Below are positions 1 to 7,547 of a DNA stretch of 22,187 nt, piece after piece; position 1 is the stretch's first letter; each line of letters starts with the position of its first letter. A model generated the notes under the pieces. The model was not told where the DNA came from and ran no database searches. It was given only the letters and a program-made list of their open reading frames with translations. A program made the position numbers and the translations under genes. The stretch is from an uncultured Alistipes sp. (GTDB lineage Bacteria > Bacteroidota > Bacteroidia > Bacteroidales > Rikenellaceae): the NCBI GenBank assembly GCA_937895825.1, contig CALBKP010000115.1:1-22187 (forward strand). Reading direction: 5' to 3'.

Positions 1-2051
1 AGATTCGTCAGCTTTCGGGTATGCGAGGCCTTATGGCTAAGCCCCAGAAGTCGGGCGTTGAGGGTGGTCAGCAGGTTATCGAGAACCCCATCTTGTCGAA
101 CTTTAAGGAGGGTCTGTCTGTGTTGGAGTACTTTATCTCTACCCACGGTGCTCGTAAGGGTTTGGCGGATACCGCGCTTAAGACTGCGGATGCGGGTTAC
201 CTGACTCGTCGTTTGGTGGATGTTGCACAGGATGTAATCATCAACGAGGAGGATTGCGGTACCTTGCGTGGTTTGACAGCTACGGCTATCAAGCGTAACG
301 AGGATGTAGTGCAGACTCTCTACGACCGTATTCTCGGCCGTACAGCGCTTAACGATGTTATCCACCCCACAACAGGTGAGGTTATCTGCAAGGCTGGCGA
401 GGAGATCACCGAGGAGATTGCCGAGGCTATCGACAAGTCGCCTTTGGAGTCAGTAGAGATTCGTTCGGTGCTCACTTGCGAGGCTCGTCGTGGTGTATGT
501 GCTAAGTGTTATGGCCGTAACCTTGCTACTGCGCGTATGGTGCAGAAGGGTGAGGTTGTAGGTGTCATCGCTGCACAGTCTATCGGTGAGCCCGGTACTC
601 AGCTTACGCTTCGTACCTTCCATGTCGGTGGTGTTGCGGGTGGCTCAACTGTCGAGACCAATGTAGTTTCGAAGTACGAGGGTCGCTTGGAGATTGACGA
701 CTTGCGTACCATCAAGGGTAAGAATGCTGCTGGCGAGGCTATTGACATCGTTATGTCGCGTCAGTCGGAGTTCCGCATCGTTGACCCCAAGACCGAGATT
801 ACACTCTATACTCACGCTTTGCCCTATGGTGCAACCCTCTTTATGAAGGATGGCGCCGAGGTTAAGAAGGGTGATATGATCTGCGAGTGGGATCCCTACA
901 ACGCAGTTATCATCGCCGAGTCTGAGGGTAAGATTGTCTACGATAGCATCATCGAGGGTGTAACATACCGCGAGGAGCGCGACGAGCAGACAGGTCTTGC
1001 TGAGCGCGTAGTTATCGAGTCTAAGGATAAGACCAAGAACCCCGTCATCAAGATTGTAAACAAGGATGGCGATGAGGTTAAGGCATACAACTTGCCCGTT
1101 GCGGCACATATCATGGTTAAGAACAACGCTAAGATTCACGCTGGCGATATTCTTATCAAGATTCCTCGTGCCGTAGGTAAGACTGGTGGCGATATCACCG
1201 GTGGTCTTCCCCGTGTTACCGAGCTCTTCGAGGCTCGTAATCCCTCGAACCCCGCAATCGTGTCGGAGATCGATGGTGAGGTAACATTCGGTAAGATCAA
1301 GCGTGGTAACCGCGAGATTATCATCACCTCGAAGGATGGTGATATCAAGAAGTATCTCGTGCCACTGTCACGCCAGATTATCGTGCAGGAGAACGACTAT
1401 GTTCGTGCAGGTATGGCCCTTTCGGATGGTGCCATCACGCCCAGCGATATCTTGCGCATCCTCGGTCCTACCAAGGTTCAGGAGTACATCGTGAACGAGG
1501 TACAGGAGGTTTACCGTATGCAGGGTGTAAAGATTAACGACAAGCACTTCGAGGTTATCGTTCGTCAGATGATGTCGAAGGTGCAGATTGAGGATCCGGG
1601 TGATACCCGTTTCTTCGAGGATCAGGTTGTCGACAAGTGGGAGTTTATGGATGTCAACGACGAGCTCTACGATAAGGTTGTCGTTACAGCTGCTGGCGAC
1701 TCACAGAATGTACAGCCCGGTCAGATTATCTCGCTCCGCAAGCTTCGCGACGAGAACTCTGCACTCAAGCGTCGTGATATGGCCCTTGTAGAGGTTCGTC
1801 CTATCGTTCCTGCAACATCAAATCAGGTGCTTCAGGGTATTACCCGTGCTGCGTTGCAGACATCGAGCTTCATCTCGGCTGCATCGTTCCAGGAGACCAC
1901 CAAGGTGCTCAACGAGGCTGCTATTCAGGCTAAGAGCGATGACTTGGTTAACCTCAAGGAGAATGTCATCACTGGTAATCCTATCCCCGGTGGTACAGGT
2001 CTTCGCGACTACGATGACTTGGTTGTTGGCTTGAAGGCCGATATGGAGTAA
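1..2051 (+). CDS. rpoC: RNA polymerase subunit beta' (3' part only)
   Basis: Catalytic large subunit of RNA polymerase; the 5' half lies before the window. The reading frame begins at base 3 and gives 682 residues to the TAA at 2049-2051. What is seen: the start reads IRQLSGMRGLMAKP, the conserved segment after the active centre. The second zinc-site cysteines appear as EEDCGT followed later by TCEARRGVCAKC. The bridge-helix/trigger-loop stretch contains GVIAAQSIGEPGTQLTLRTF, and GGLPRVTELFEARNP follows further on. The C-terminal third is the usual beta' jaw and clamp region. The reading frame is intact to its natural end. Codons are biased towards GGT, CGT and AAG, as expected for a highly expressed gene. 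A strong terminator follows about 40 bases after the stop, so this is probably the last gene of the rpoBC transcript. Identification is essentially certain. Confidence 0.98.
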   Translation, partial: IRQLSGMRGLMAKPQKSGVEGGQQVIENPILSNFKEGLSVLEYFISTHGARKGLADTALKTADAGYLTRRLVDVAQDVIINEEDCGTLRGLTATAIKRNEDVVQTLYDRILGRTALNDVIHPTTGEVICKAGEEITEEIAEAIDKSPLESVEIRSVLTCEARRGVCAKCYGRNLATARMVQKGEVVGVIAAQSIGEPGTQLTLRTFHVGGVAGGSTVETNVVSKYEGRLEIDDLRTIKGKNAAGEAIDIVMSRQSEFRIVDPKTEITLYTHALPYGATLFMKDGAEVKKGDMICEWDPYNAVIIAESEGKIVYDSIIEGVTYREERDEQTGLAERVVIESKDKTKNPVIKIVNKDGDEVKAYNLPVAAHIMVKNNAKIHAGDILIKIPRAVGKTGGDITGGLPRVTELFEARNPSNPAIVSEIDGEVTFGKIKRGNREIIITSKDGDIKKYLVPLSRQIIVQENDYVRAGMALSDGAITPSDILRILGPTKVQEYIVNEVQEVYRMQGVKINDKHFEVIVRQMMSKVQIEDPGDTRFFEDQVVDKWEFMDVNDELYDKVVVTAAGDSQNVQPGQIISLRKLRDENSALKRRDMALVEVRPIVPATSNQVLQGITRAALQTSSFISAASFQETTKVLNEAAIQAKSDDLVNLKENVITGNPIPGGTGLRDYDDLVVGLKADME

Positions 2052-2067
2052 TCTCTTGTGATAAGGG

Positions 2068-2083
2068 GGCATCTTTTGATGCC
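2068..2083 (+). other. Small hairpin after rpoC
   Basis: Perfect 6-bp stem GGCATC/GATGCC with a TTTT loop, 17 bases past the rpoC stop and just before the main terminator. It may help protect the transcript end; no function is shown. Confidence 0.4.
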
Positions 2084-2090
2084 TCAAGCC

Positions 2091-2138
2091 AAAGAGCGGA
2101 TGGTAAATACTATAGTGTATTTACTACCCGCTCTTTTT
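2091..2138 (+). terminator. Intrinsic terminator of rpoC
   Basis: A 20-bp stem (2091-2110 with 2117-2136), a 6-base loop and a T-run. The arms differ from a perfect match by one A.C mismatch and one G.U pair. This is the expected transcript end for the rpoBC operon. Confidence 0.85.
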
Positions 2139-2161
2139 AGTTGTTAGTTGTTAGTTGTTAG
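2137..2161. repeat. TTGTTAG heptamer tandem repeat
   Basis: Three head-to-tail copies of TTGTTAG (2141-2161) preceded by a partial unit TTAG. The reverse-complement unit CTAACAA recurs at 2294-2307 and 2409-2440, so the intergenic stretch is bracketed by inverted heptamer arrays. Confidence 0.7.
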
Positions 2162-2164
2162 AGT

Positions 2165-2183
2165 TGCGCTCCGAGGGAGCGCA
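2165..2183. other. GC-rich hairpin
   Basis: Perfect 8-bp stem TGCGCTCC/GGAGCGCA with a GAG loop, followed by an AT-rich stretch. It could act as a second, backup terminator for rpoC, but there is no clean T-run. Confidence 0.45.
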
Positions 2184-2193
2184 GATATTTTAT

Positions 2194-2307
2194 TAAGACC
2201 TTAGGACTTTAAGACCGTAAGACCATACGAGGTTGAGCATCAAAAAGTCCTACTTGTCTTACTTGTCCTACTCGTCTTATTTGTCCTAAAAAACTAACAA
2301 CTAATAA
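2194..2307. repeat. Composite octamer/nonamer/heptamer repeat, copy 1
   Basis: Four octamers of the type TARGACNN (2194-2225), then a linker starting TACGAGGT. Next come five nonamers of the type GTCYTACTT (2247-2291) and two heptamers CTAACAA/CTAATAA (2294-2307). The octamer core TAAGAC/TAGGAC is the reverse complement of the nonamer core GTCTTA/GTCCTA, so the two blocks can pair as an imperfect stem. The same order recurs at 6900-7021. No open reading frame is supported here. Confidence 0.7.
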
Positions 2308-2313
2308 CTCTTT

Positions 2314-2404
2314 GTCATTCTGAACGATAGTGAAGAATCTCTCGGTGAGTATGACTATCGACCTCACACAAAACCTTGAGATCCTTCGTTACACTCAGGA
2401 TGAC
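2314..2404. repeat. Imperfect inverted repeat, arms about 28 bp
   Basis: The left arm 2314-2341 (begins GTCATTCTGA) and the right arm 2378-2404 (ends ACTCAGGATGAC) are imperfect reverse complements around a 36-base centre. Similar CATTCTGA...GAAGAATCT palindromes are scattered in many bacterial intergenic regions. That family resemblance is from memory and could not be searched. Confidence 0.6.
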
Positions 2405-2408
2405 TCTT

Positions 2409-2440
2409 CTAACAACTAACAACTAATAACTAACAACTAA
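2409..2440. repeat. CTAACAA heptamer tandem repeat
   Basis: Four head-to-tail units CTAAYAA plus a partial CTAA, ending next to the hydrolase terminator. It is the reverse complement of the array at 2137-2161. Confidence 0.7.
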
Positions 2441-2470
2441 AACAAGAGCAAGCCTCAGCTTGCTCTTGTT
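2441..2470 (-). terminator. Terminator of the alpha/beta hydrolase gene
   Basis: Perfect 13-bp stem (2441-2453 with 2458-2470) and a 4-base loop, followed on the minus strand by TTTTAG. It lies 10 bases past the hydrolase stop. Confidence 0.85.
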
Positions 2471-2480
2471 GTTAATCGCC

Positions 2481-3278
2481 TTAATTATTTACCAACTCAA
2501 GGATTGCGTTGGCGCAGAGTTCAGGCTCTTCGACAAAGCCCATATGACCCGAATTTTCGAGCCATACGATGCGTGCCTCAGGGTGGCGTGATGCCATATC
2601 CTCGGCTGCCTCGTTTGATATGTAGTAGTCGTGGCGACCAAAGATAAACATATGAGGTACAGGCGTTTGGCGGAACATCTCGTCTCGGTCCTTGCGCAAT
2701 ATCATACCTCCCAAGATGGCGATAACGCCCTCATCCTCGGTAATCATCACCAACTCCTCCAAGTCTTCGATAAAATCCTTTAGGCGTGCGGTATTCTGCG
2801 GAGCAAAGCCGGCGTGTGGCACGAGGCGTGCCATAGTGCTCTTCTTGCCCGCCTTGATAAGCTCAATCTCGCGGCGGCGACGGTCGCACTTCTCTACAGA
2901 GTCGGCTGCCGTTGAGGAGTGTAGCAATGTAACAGAGTCGAGTCTGTCGGCATACTTTTCGCACATCGCCAACGACACATAACCACCCATCGAGTGGCCC
3001 ACAACCGAGTAGCGCTTGATGCCCAGTGCCTCCATCGCACCAGCCACACAATCAGCAAGATACTCCATCGTGTGTGGCTCGTCTTTAACCACCGACACAC
3101 CGTGTCCCGGAAGGTCAAGTGTCACCACACGCACCTTATCTTTTAGCAAGGGCACAAAGTCGTCCCATACCACCATCGACTCCAAGTAGCCGTGCAACAG
3201 CACCACGCACTTTTCGCCCTTCTCCGTATCGGCAATATGCATCGGGGTATCACCCGCCATTATAAACTTCTCGACCAT
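2481..3278 (-). CDS. Alpha/beta-fold hydrolase
   Basis: Predicted cytoplasmic alpha/beta hydrolase of 265 residues; no signal peptide or membrane segment is seen. The fold's landmarks are in order. The oxyanion-hole HG is in LLHGY (about residue 30), followed by DLPGHG (55-60). The nucleophile elbow GHSMGG has Ser96. Asp217 is in FGRHDYY and His245 in SGHMGF, completing a Ser-Asp-His triad. A cap region of about 80 residues lies between the nucleophile and the acid. The length is normal for the family. The substrate cannot be read from the sequence: esterase, lipase-like or C-C hydrolase are all possible. It is a single gene, divergent from dapF and ending in its own terminator. The start was chosen because it is the first ATG and leaves the usual short lead into the first strand. 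Confidence 0.88.
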   Translation of the reverse strand: MVEKFIMAGDTPMHIADTEKGEKCVVLLHGYLESMVVWDDFVPLLKDKVRVVTLDLPGHGVSVVKDEPHTMEYLADCVAGAMEALGIKRYSVVGHSMGGYVSLAMCEKYADRLDSVTLLHSSTAADSVEKCDRRRREIELIKAGKKSTMARLVPHAGFAPQNTARLKDFIEDLEELVMITEDEGVIAILGGMILRKDRDEMFRQTPVPHMFIFGRHDYYISNEAAEDMASRHPEARIVWLENSGHMGFVEEPELCANAILELVNN

Positions 3279-3387
3279 ACTTCTCGTTAGTTTAATTTTC
3301 TTTTTACAATATTACGAAAAATATGGCATAAAAGCAAGCGCATTGAGAAAAAATCGGTAAGATGATGCTACGCATCAAAATTTTTTG

Positions 3388-3395
3388 TAACTTTG
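3388..3395 (+). promoter_or_regulatory. Putative -7 box for dapF-tamL
   Basis: TAACTTTG matches the Bacteroidota -7 consensus TAnnTTTG and ends 14 bases before the chosen dapF ATG. No good -33 TTTG lies at the expected distance. If real, the leader is only about 10 bases. It also argues against translation starting upstream at 3362. Confidence 0.4.
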
Positions 3396-3409
3396 AACGA
3401 TATATTGTT

Positions 3410-4354
3410 ATGGCAGATTTTGAGATTATAAAGTGTCACGGGTCGGGTAACGACTTTGTGATGGTAGATACCACACGCGAAAAGAGCTTTGCGAGTGTAG
3501 ACCGTAGTGCCTTTGCCCGTGCCGTTTCTGATAGGGTGTCGGGCATCGGTAGCGATGGTGTGTTGTATGTTGTGCGCCACGATGATGGCCACTACGCAAT
3601 GGATATGTACAACCCCGATGGCACGCAGGCCGAGATGTGTGGCAATGGTATGCGTTGTGTGGCACGCTTGGCCGACGAAAGAGGCTATATTGTTGATGGC
3701 ATATTGCGTTCAGGCGGCAGGGATTACCCTGTGGAGCGTGCTGAGAGCATCGCCGAGGGCATAGCAACCTATGCCGTAAATATCCCAATTGCTGTGTCGA
3801 GCCCCGATTTTGCATTTTTTGGCTCTTCGGAGCGTTGGCTTGGCAAGGTTATAGAGTCATTCGACAAGGAGTTGCAGTTTTCGGCCTTGAGCCTCGGCAA
3901 TCCCCATATTGTGGCCTCGGTTGATAGGGTAGACCTTGAGAAGTTGGAGGCGTTGGGTGAAATGGTCAAGCAGCGCCGCGACCTCTTTCCCAATGGCGTA
4001 AACCTATCGCTCTATGAGTGCCGCTCGGAGCGCGAGATATTTGTGGCAACCTATGAGCGTGGTGCAGGCATCACCCTCTCGTGCGGTACGGCGATGACCG
4101 CTTCGGCAACAGCGGCGGCGCTGTTGGGTATCGTTGAGGCGGGTGAGCGTATCGAGGTTAGGAATCGTGGTGGCAAGGTCGCTTGTCGCACTACGATTGG
4201 CGATAGCATCACAACACGCCTTGAGGGCAACGCCACCTTTGAGTGGTGGGGTCGTGCCTCGTTTGAGGATGGCGTTTTGAAGTTCGTAAAGAGTGAAATC
4301 ACTGGCGAGGAGGAGCTATGGCAGGCCTTTCGCCAAAAGATAGCAGAGGAGTAG
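3410..4354 (+). CDS. dapF: Diaminopimelate epimerase
   Basis: Converts LL- to meso-diaminopimelate without a cofactor, for lysine and peptidoglycan synthesis in the cytosol. It has 314 residues, typical for the family. The N-terminus reads FEIIKCHGSGNDFVMVD, the family signature. The two active-site cysteines are Cys77 in MCGNGMRC and Cys225 in SCGTAMTA; the substrate-binding ER pair is in YERGAG (216-217). The start was set at 3410 rather than at an upstream in-frame ATG (3362). Homology begins right here, and the extra 16 residues would run through the likely promoter. One oddity: the residue two after the second Cys-Gly is Ala (CGTA) where CGTG/CGSG is usual. The stop codon directly abuts the tamL ATG, so the two are surely co-transcribed. 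Confidence 0.96.
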   Translation: MADFEIIKCHGSGNDFVMVDTTREKSFASVDRSAFARAVSDRVSGIGSDGVLYVVRHDDGHYAMDMYNPDGTQAEMCGNGMRCVARLADERGYIVDGILRSGGRDYPVERAESIAEGIATYAVNIPIAVSSPDFAFFGSSERWLGKVIESFDKELQFSALSLGNPHIVASVDRVDLEKLEALGEMVKQRRDLFPNGVNLSLYECRSEREIFVATYERGAGITLSCGTAMTASATAAALLGIVEAGERIEVRNRGGKVACRTTIGDSITTRLEGNATFEWWGRASFEDGVLKFVKSEITGEEELWQAFRQKIAEE

Positions 4355-6739
4355 ATGAAGAGTAGGGTAGCGAGATATTTGTTGCTTGTGGTCGCGCTGT
4401 TTGCCGTGGCCTGCAATGTTACGCGCTCACTGCCCGAGGGTAGCTATCTGCTGTCGAAGGTGAATATCGAAGATGATAAACTCACCCCTCGTAGCGAGCG
4501 AATTACGGTCGATAGAGATAATATAGACAGCTATGTCCGCCAGTCGCCCAACAAGCGTATCCTCGGTATGGATTTCTATGTATGGGTCTACGAGAAGGCA
4601 AATCCCGAAAAAAACAACTGGTGGAACAACTTTAAGCGTAAGATTGGCGAGGAGCCTGTGTTGCTCGACCGCACGCTCACCGAGAAGTCGGTGCAGAACC
4701 TCGAAACCTATCTCCACACTCGCGGATACTTCTCCTCATCGGTAGATTGCACCATCGACACTACGCGCCGTAAGCGCCGTGCCGAGGTAACCTACTCTAT
4801 TCATCAGGGTGAGCCTCTGCGCATTGAGCGCCTCGATTACGACCTGCGCGACAGCTCGTTACGCCCCATAATCCTTGCCGACACGGCAAAGAGTCTTATC
4901 GCAAGTGGCGACATTCTCGATATTGCACGCCTTGACGAGGAGCGTGAGCGTATAGCATCATCACTCAACAACCGAGGATATTTCGACTTCACGGTAAACA
5001 ACATCTCCTATGAGGTAGATACCCTCGGTGGCAATAATGTGGCAGATGTTACGATGATTGTGCGCCCCACCTTGCAGGGTTACAACGAGCGTGGCGTGCC
5101 CCAATGGGAGGATAACTCAGTATATCGTATTCGCAACATCAATATCTTCCCCACCTACGACCCGATGCTGCGCTCTACGCACGGCTTTAAGGCGGGTGCG
5201 GTGATTGATACCACAAGCTACTATGGTCTAAACATAATTCGTGATGTGAACAGCACACCTCGTCTGCGTGATGCTGTATTGCGCCGTGTTGTGCCCATCT
5301 ATCCCAACTACATCTATAGTGCCGACCAGATTAAGCACACCTACAACGAGCTTATGTCGTTGGGCTTCTTCCGCAATGCCAAGATTTCGTTTGCACGCTT
5401 AGCAGATGAGGATAGCTTCGTCACCTATGTAGGCGAGGAGAACGATGGCGAGTTGCTCGACACCCGCGAGCGCTACTTGGAGTGCGATATCTACTGCACA
5501 CCCGCTCTCAAGCAGAGTATGAAGGTGGAGTTGGAGGCATCGACAACCTCGACATTCTACGGCTTGGGTGTTACTCTCGGCTACTCGAATAGCAATGTCT
5601 TTCGTGGTGCTGAGGCCTTCGATGTGGCTCTGCGTGTCGGCTATGAGTATATGTATGCCCGCGATGTGGCAAAGCGTAATGCTCAGGAGATAGGCCTCAC
5701 GGCAGGTTTGCAGTTCCCACGCATCCTTGCCCCCTTCCAGCCCGCCCCTGACAGCCGTATCTCGCAGCCACGAACACGCCTTGAGCTGTCGTTTGACTAC
5801 CAAAATCGCCCCTACTACCGCCGTAACCTGTCGAGTGCTCGTTGGGCATATAGCTGGAAGCACGGCGAGTCCTCTTCATTCGTACTGCGCCCTATCGACA
5901 TCAACTGGATTGATGTTAAGAGCGTAGACCAGAAGTTCTTGGAGGATATCGGCAACCGCTACCTGCGTACCTCGTTTGAGTCGCAGCTGAATGCTGGTCT
6001 CTCGGCCTCTTACTCGTTCAATAACCAGCGTACAGGTATGAGCCGCGATGTTACTGTCGTGCGCTTCAACCTTGAGACTGCGGGCAACTTGCTCCACGGC
6101 ATCGAGAGCCTCTTTTCGCATAAGGCCGAGGGCAAGGACTACTACGAAATTCTCGGTGTGCGCTACTCGCAATATGTGCGTGCCGACCTTAGCGCGAGCC
6201 ACAATATCGACCTTGGCCACAAGATGTATCTTGCAGGTCGCATCTTTGGTGGTGTGGGCGTTACCTATGGCAACTCTATGGGTCGCTCAATACCCTTTGA
6301 CCGTATGTTCTACTGCGGTGGTGCTAACTCGATGCGTGGCTGGGTGCCTCGAACTCTTGGCCCTGGTAACCACCCCCAGACCACCGACACACGCTACCCT
6401 GCGCAGGTGGGTGATGTGCGCCTTGAGGCCAACCTTGAGTTCCGCTTCCCTGTGTGGTGGATATTCCAAGGTGCTGTATTCCTCGATGCCGGTAATGTGT
6501 GGTATCTCCGCGATACCGAGGATAGCAACCCTGAGGAGGTATTCCACTTCAACAGCTTCTACAAGCAGCTCGGCTTCAACACAGGTCTTGGCCTCCGTAT
6601 CGATGCCACCTTTGTGGTGCTTCGTCTCGACTTAGGCCTGCAGCTCCACAACCCCGGTATGCCTGCGGGCGAGAGGTGGATACATAACCTCAAGTGGAAG
6701 AATATGGCGCTTAATTTTGGTGTTGGCTACCCCTTCTAA
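4355..6739 (+). CDS. tamL: Outer-membrane Omp85-family lipoprotein TamL
   Basis: Bacteroidota-type TamA homologue, an Omp85 barrel in the outer membrane that works with a TamB-like partner in envelope assembly. It has 794 residues. A signal peptide ends in a lipobox, AVAC with Cys20, followed by the LPEGSYLLSKV motif typical of TamL. POTRA-like repeats run over roughly residues 25-350. They include the stretch ending IGEEPVLLD and the GYF motifs (RGYFSSS, RGYFDF). The C-terminal half is a transmembrane barrel with the Omp85 loop-6 motif, here MRGWVPRTLGPG, and it ends in the outer-membrane signature aromatic (GVGYPF). Lipidation separates it from BamA. The gene starts at the base after the dapF stop and ends in a strong terminator. 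No tamB is in the window; in other Bacteroidota it is often adjacent. Confidence 0.92.
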   Translation: MKSRVARYLLLVVALFAVACNVTRSLPEGSYLLSKVNIEDDKLTPRSERITVDRDNIDSYVRQSPNKRILGMDFYVWVYEKANPEKNNWWNNFKRKIGEEPVLLDRTLTEKSVQNLETYLHTRGYFSSSVDCTIDTTRRKRRAEVTYSIHQGEPLRIERLDYDLRDSSLRPIILADTAKSLIASGDILDIARLDEERERIASSLNNRGYFDFTVNNISYEVDTLGGNNVADVTMIVRPTLQGYNERGVPQWEDNSVYRIRNINIFPTYDPMLRSTHGFKAGAVIDTTSYYGLNIIRDVNSTPRLRDAVLRRVVPIYPNYIYSADQIKHTYNELMSLGFFRNAKISFARLADEDSFVTYVGEENDGELLDTRERYLECDIYCTPALKQSMKVELEASTTSTFYGLGVTLGYSNSNVFRGAEAFDVALRVGYEYMYARDVAKRNAQEIGLTAGLQFPRILAPFQPAPDSRISQPRTRLELSFDYQNRPYYRRNLSSARWAYSWKHGESSSFVLRPIDINWIDVKSVDQKFLEDIGNRYLRTSFESQLNAGLSASYSFNNQRTGMSRDVTVVRFNLETAGNLLHGIESLFSHKAEGKDYYEILGVRYSQYVRADLSASHNIDLGHKMYLAGRIFGGVGVTYGNSMGRSIPFDRMFYCGGANSMRGWVPRTLGPGNHPQTTDTRYPAQVGDVRLEANLEFRFPVWWIFQGAVFLDAGNVWYLRDTEDSNPEEVFHFNSFYKQLGFNTGLGLRIDATFVVLRLDLGLQLHNPGMPAGERWIHNLKWKNMALNFGVGYPF

Positions 6740-6866
6740 TTTAGCGTGATTGAGGGGCATCTACCGCCCCTACCAAAAGAAAATGCGAATGAGCAGTACA
6801 TCTTAGTACAGCCCATCCGCATTTTTTTTGGCGAGTGTTGTATCTGCCCCTCACTGACGCTAAATT
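6738..6866. repeat. Outer inverted repeat enclosing the tamL terminator
   Basis: Arms 6738-6759 and 6845-6866 (22 bases each, 19 matching) pair across the terminator. The left arm starts at the last bases of the tamL stop codon. Inside lies a small stem GGGGC/GCCCC (6754-6770) and then the terminator proper. Confidence 0.65.
6781..6830 (+). terminator. Terminator of dapF-tamL
   Basis: A stem AAATGCG/CGCATTT continues with two A.C mismatches to GAGC/GCCC. An inner GTAC/GTAC stem caps it. Eight Ts follow at 6822-6829. Confidence 0.85.
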
Positions 6867-6899
6867 GGGCGTAGTGATGGCTATCGCTATTAAGTTTTT

Positions 6900-7021
6900 T
6901 AAGACCATTAGGACTTTAGGACCTTAAGACCATTACGAAGTCGGGTATCATATTTGTCCTACTTATCTTACTTGTCCTAATAAATTCTAAAAACTAATAA
7001 CTAAAAACTAATATCTAATAT
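6900..7021. repeat. Composite octamer/nonamer/heptamer repeat, copy 2
   Basis: The same architecture as 2194-2307. Four TARGACNN-type units (6900-6933) precede a linker starting TACGAAGT. Three nonamers GTCCTACTT-like (6956-6982) follow, then five heptamers CTAANAN (6987-7021) ending exactly at the stop codon of the lipoprotein gene. Units are diverged, so this is not a recent duplication. Confidence 0.7.
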
Positions 7022-7462
7022 CTATTCTCCGCTCTGCGTAAGGTCGATTGAGGCACGAATCGTAAAGCTACGAGCTGAGATTTCCGCCTTGCGCTCCTTG
7101 CCACTCTCGTTGGGCTTTACTCTTACCACGATGGCTGAGTCCCAGCAGGCCAATGCTCGTGTAGCGCCCTCCTCGTAGTTGTCTACAACCTTGACAATCT
7201 CTGCCCAAGGCTCCAAGGCAATGTGGTCGCCATTCTCATCTACCTCATAGTTGTCGATAAGGCGAATTGTCGCATCATCAACACCCGTTGAGGTGAGCAT
7301 AATAATTAGCTCCTCTTCGCCCGCAGCATCTACATTGATGCTCTTCTCGGCAAACTCAATCTTCGGCTCATCCTTAATCTTGTTAGGAAAGATTGTCTCC
7401 TCACAACTTACCAAACCCATTGCCACAAAGGCAATAACCAAAGTCTTCTTAATCGTTTTCAT
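7022..7462 (-). CDS. Small lipoprotein, possibly BACON-like fold
   Basis: A 146-residue predicted lipoprotein. Seen: basic N-terminus MKTIKK, hydrophobic stretch, lipobox LVSC with Cys20, then an acidic CEETIF start of the mature part. In Bacteroidota, acidic residues soon after the Cys can act as a surface-export signal. The remaining 125 residues read as alternating strands, with KIEFAEKSINVDAAGEEELI resembling the opening of a BACON/Ig-like beta-sandwich. The C-terminus SFTIRASIDLTQSGE also looks like a final strand pair. No enzyme motif is present. It stands alone, convergent with tamL, with a plausible promoter overlapping unusual inverted repeats upstream. The function is unknown; BACON-like is a resemblance only. 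The start is the ATG giving an intact signal peptide. Confidence 0.75.
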   Translation of the reverse strand: MKTIKKTLVIAFVAMGLVSCEETIFPNKIKDEPKIEFAEKSINVDAAGEEELIIMLTSTGVDDATIRLIDNYEVDENGDHIALEPWAEIVKVVDNYEEGATRALACWDSAIVVRVKPNESGKERKAEISARSFTIRASIDLTQSGE

Positions 7463-7514
7463 AACACATATATTTAATTGTTGTTAGTTTTTTTAATATC
7501 CCTGTTTGCTGATG

Positions 7515-7547
7515 CAAAATTACTATCGAAATGCGGTGCAAACCAAA
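7515..7547 (-). promoter_or_regulatory. Putative promoter of the small lipoprotein
   Basis: On the minus strand TAATTTTG (7515-7522) matches TAnnTTTG. A TTTG (7544-7547) lies 21 bases upstream. The -33 part falls inside the left arm of an inverted repeat (7543-7559). Confidence 0.5.

Noticed and set aside
645..1139. 164-residue open frame on the minus strand inside rpoC
   Set aside because: It lies antisense to a certain gene, resembles no family, and arises from the strong codon bias of rpoC.
2137..2440. Possible CRISPR array in the repeat-rich stretch
   Set aside because: The units are 7-9 bases, head to tail without spacers, and no cas gene is near.
3362..3409. Upstream start for dapF
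   Set aside because: The extra residues lie over the likely -7 box, and homology begins at the later ATG.
6048..6635. 195-residue frame on the plus strand inside tamL
   Set aside because: Shadow frame of the tamL barrel region; no start signal and no family resemblance.
4355..6739. BamA as the identity of the Omp85 protein
   Set aside because: A lipobox with Cys20 and the LPEGSYLL start fit the lipidated TamL group; BamA is normally not lipidated.
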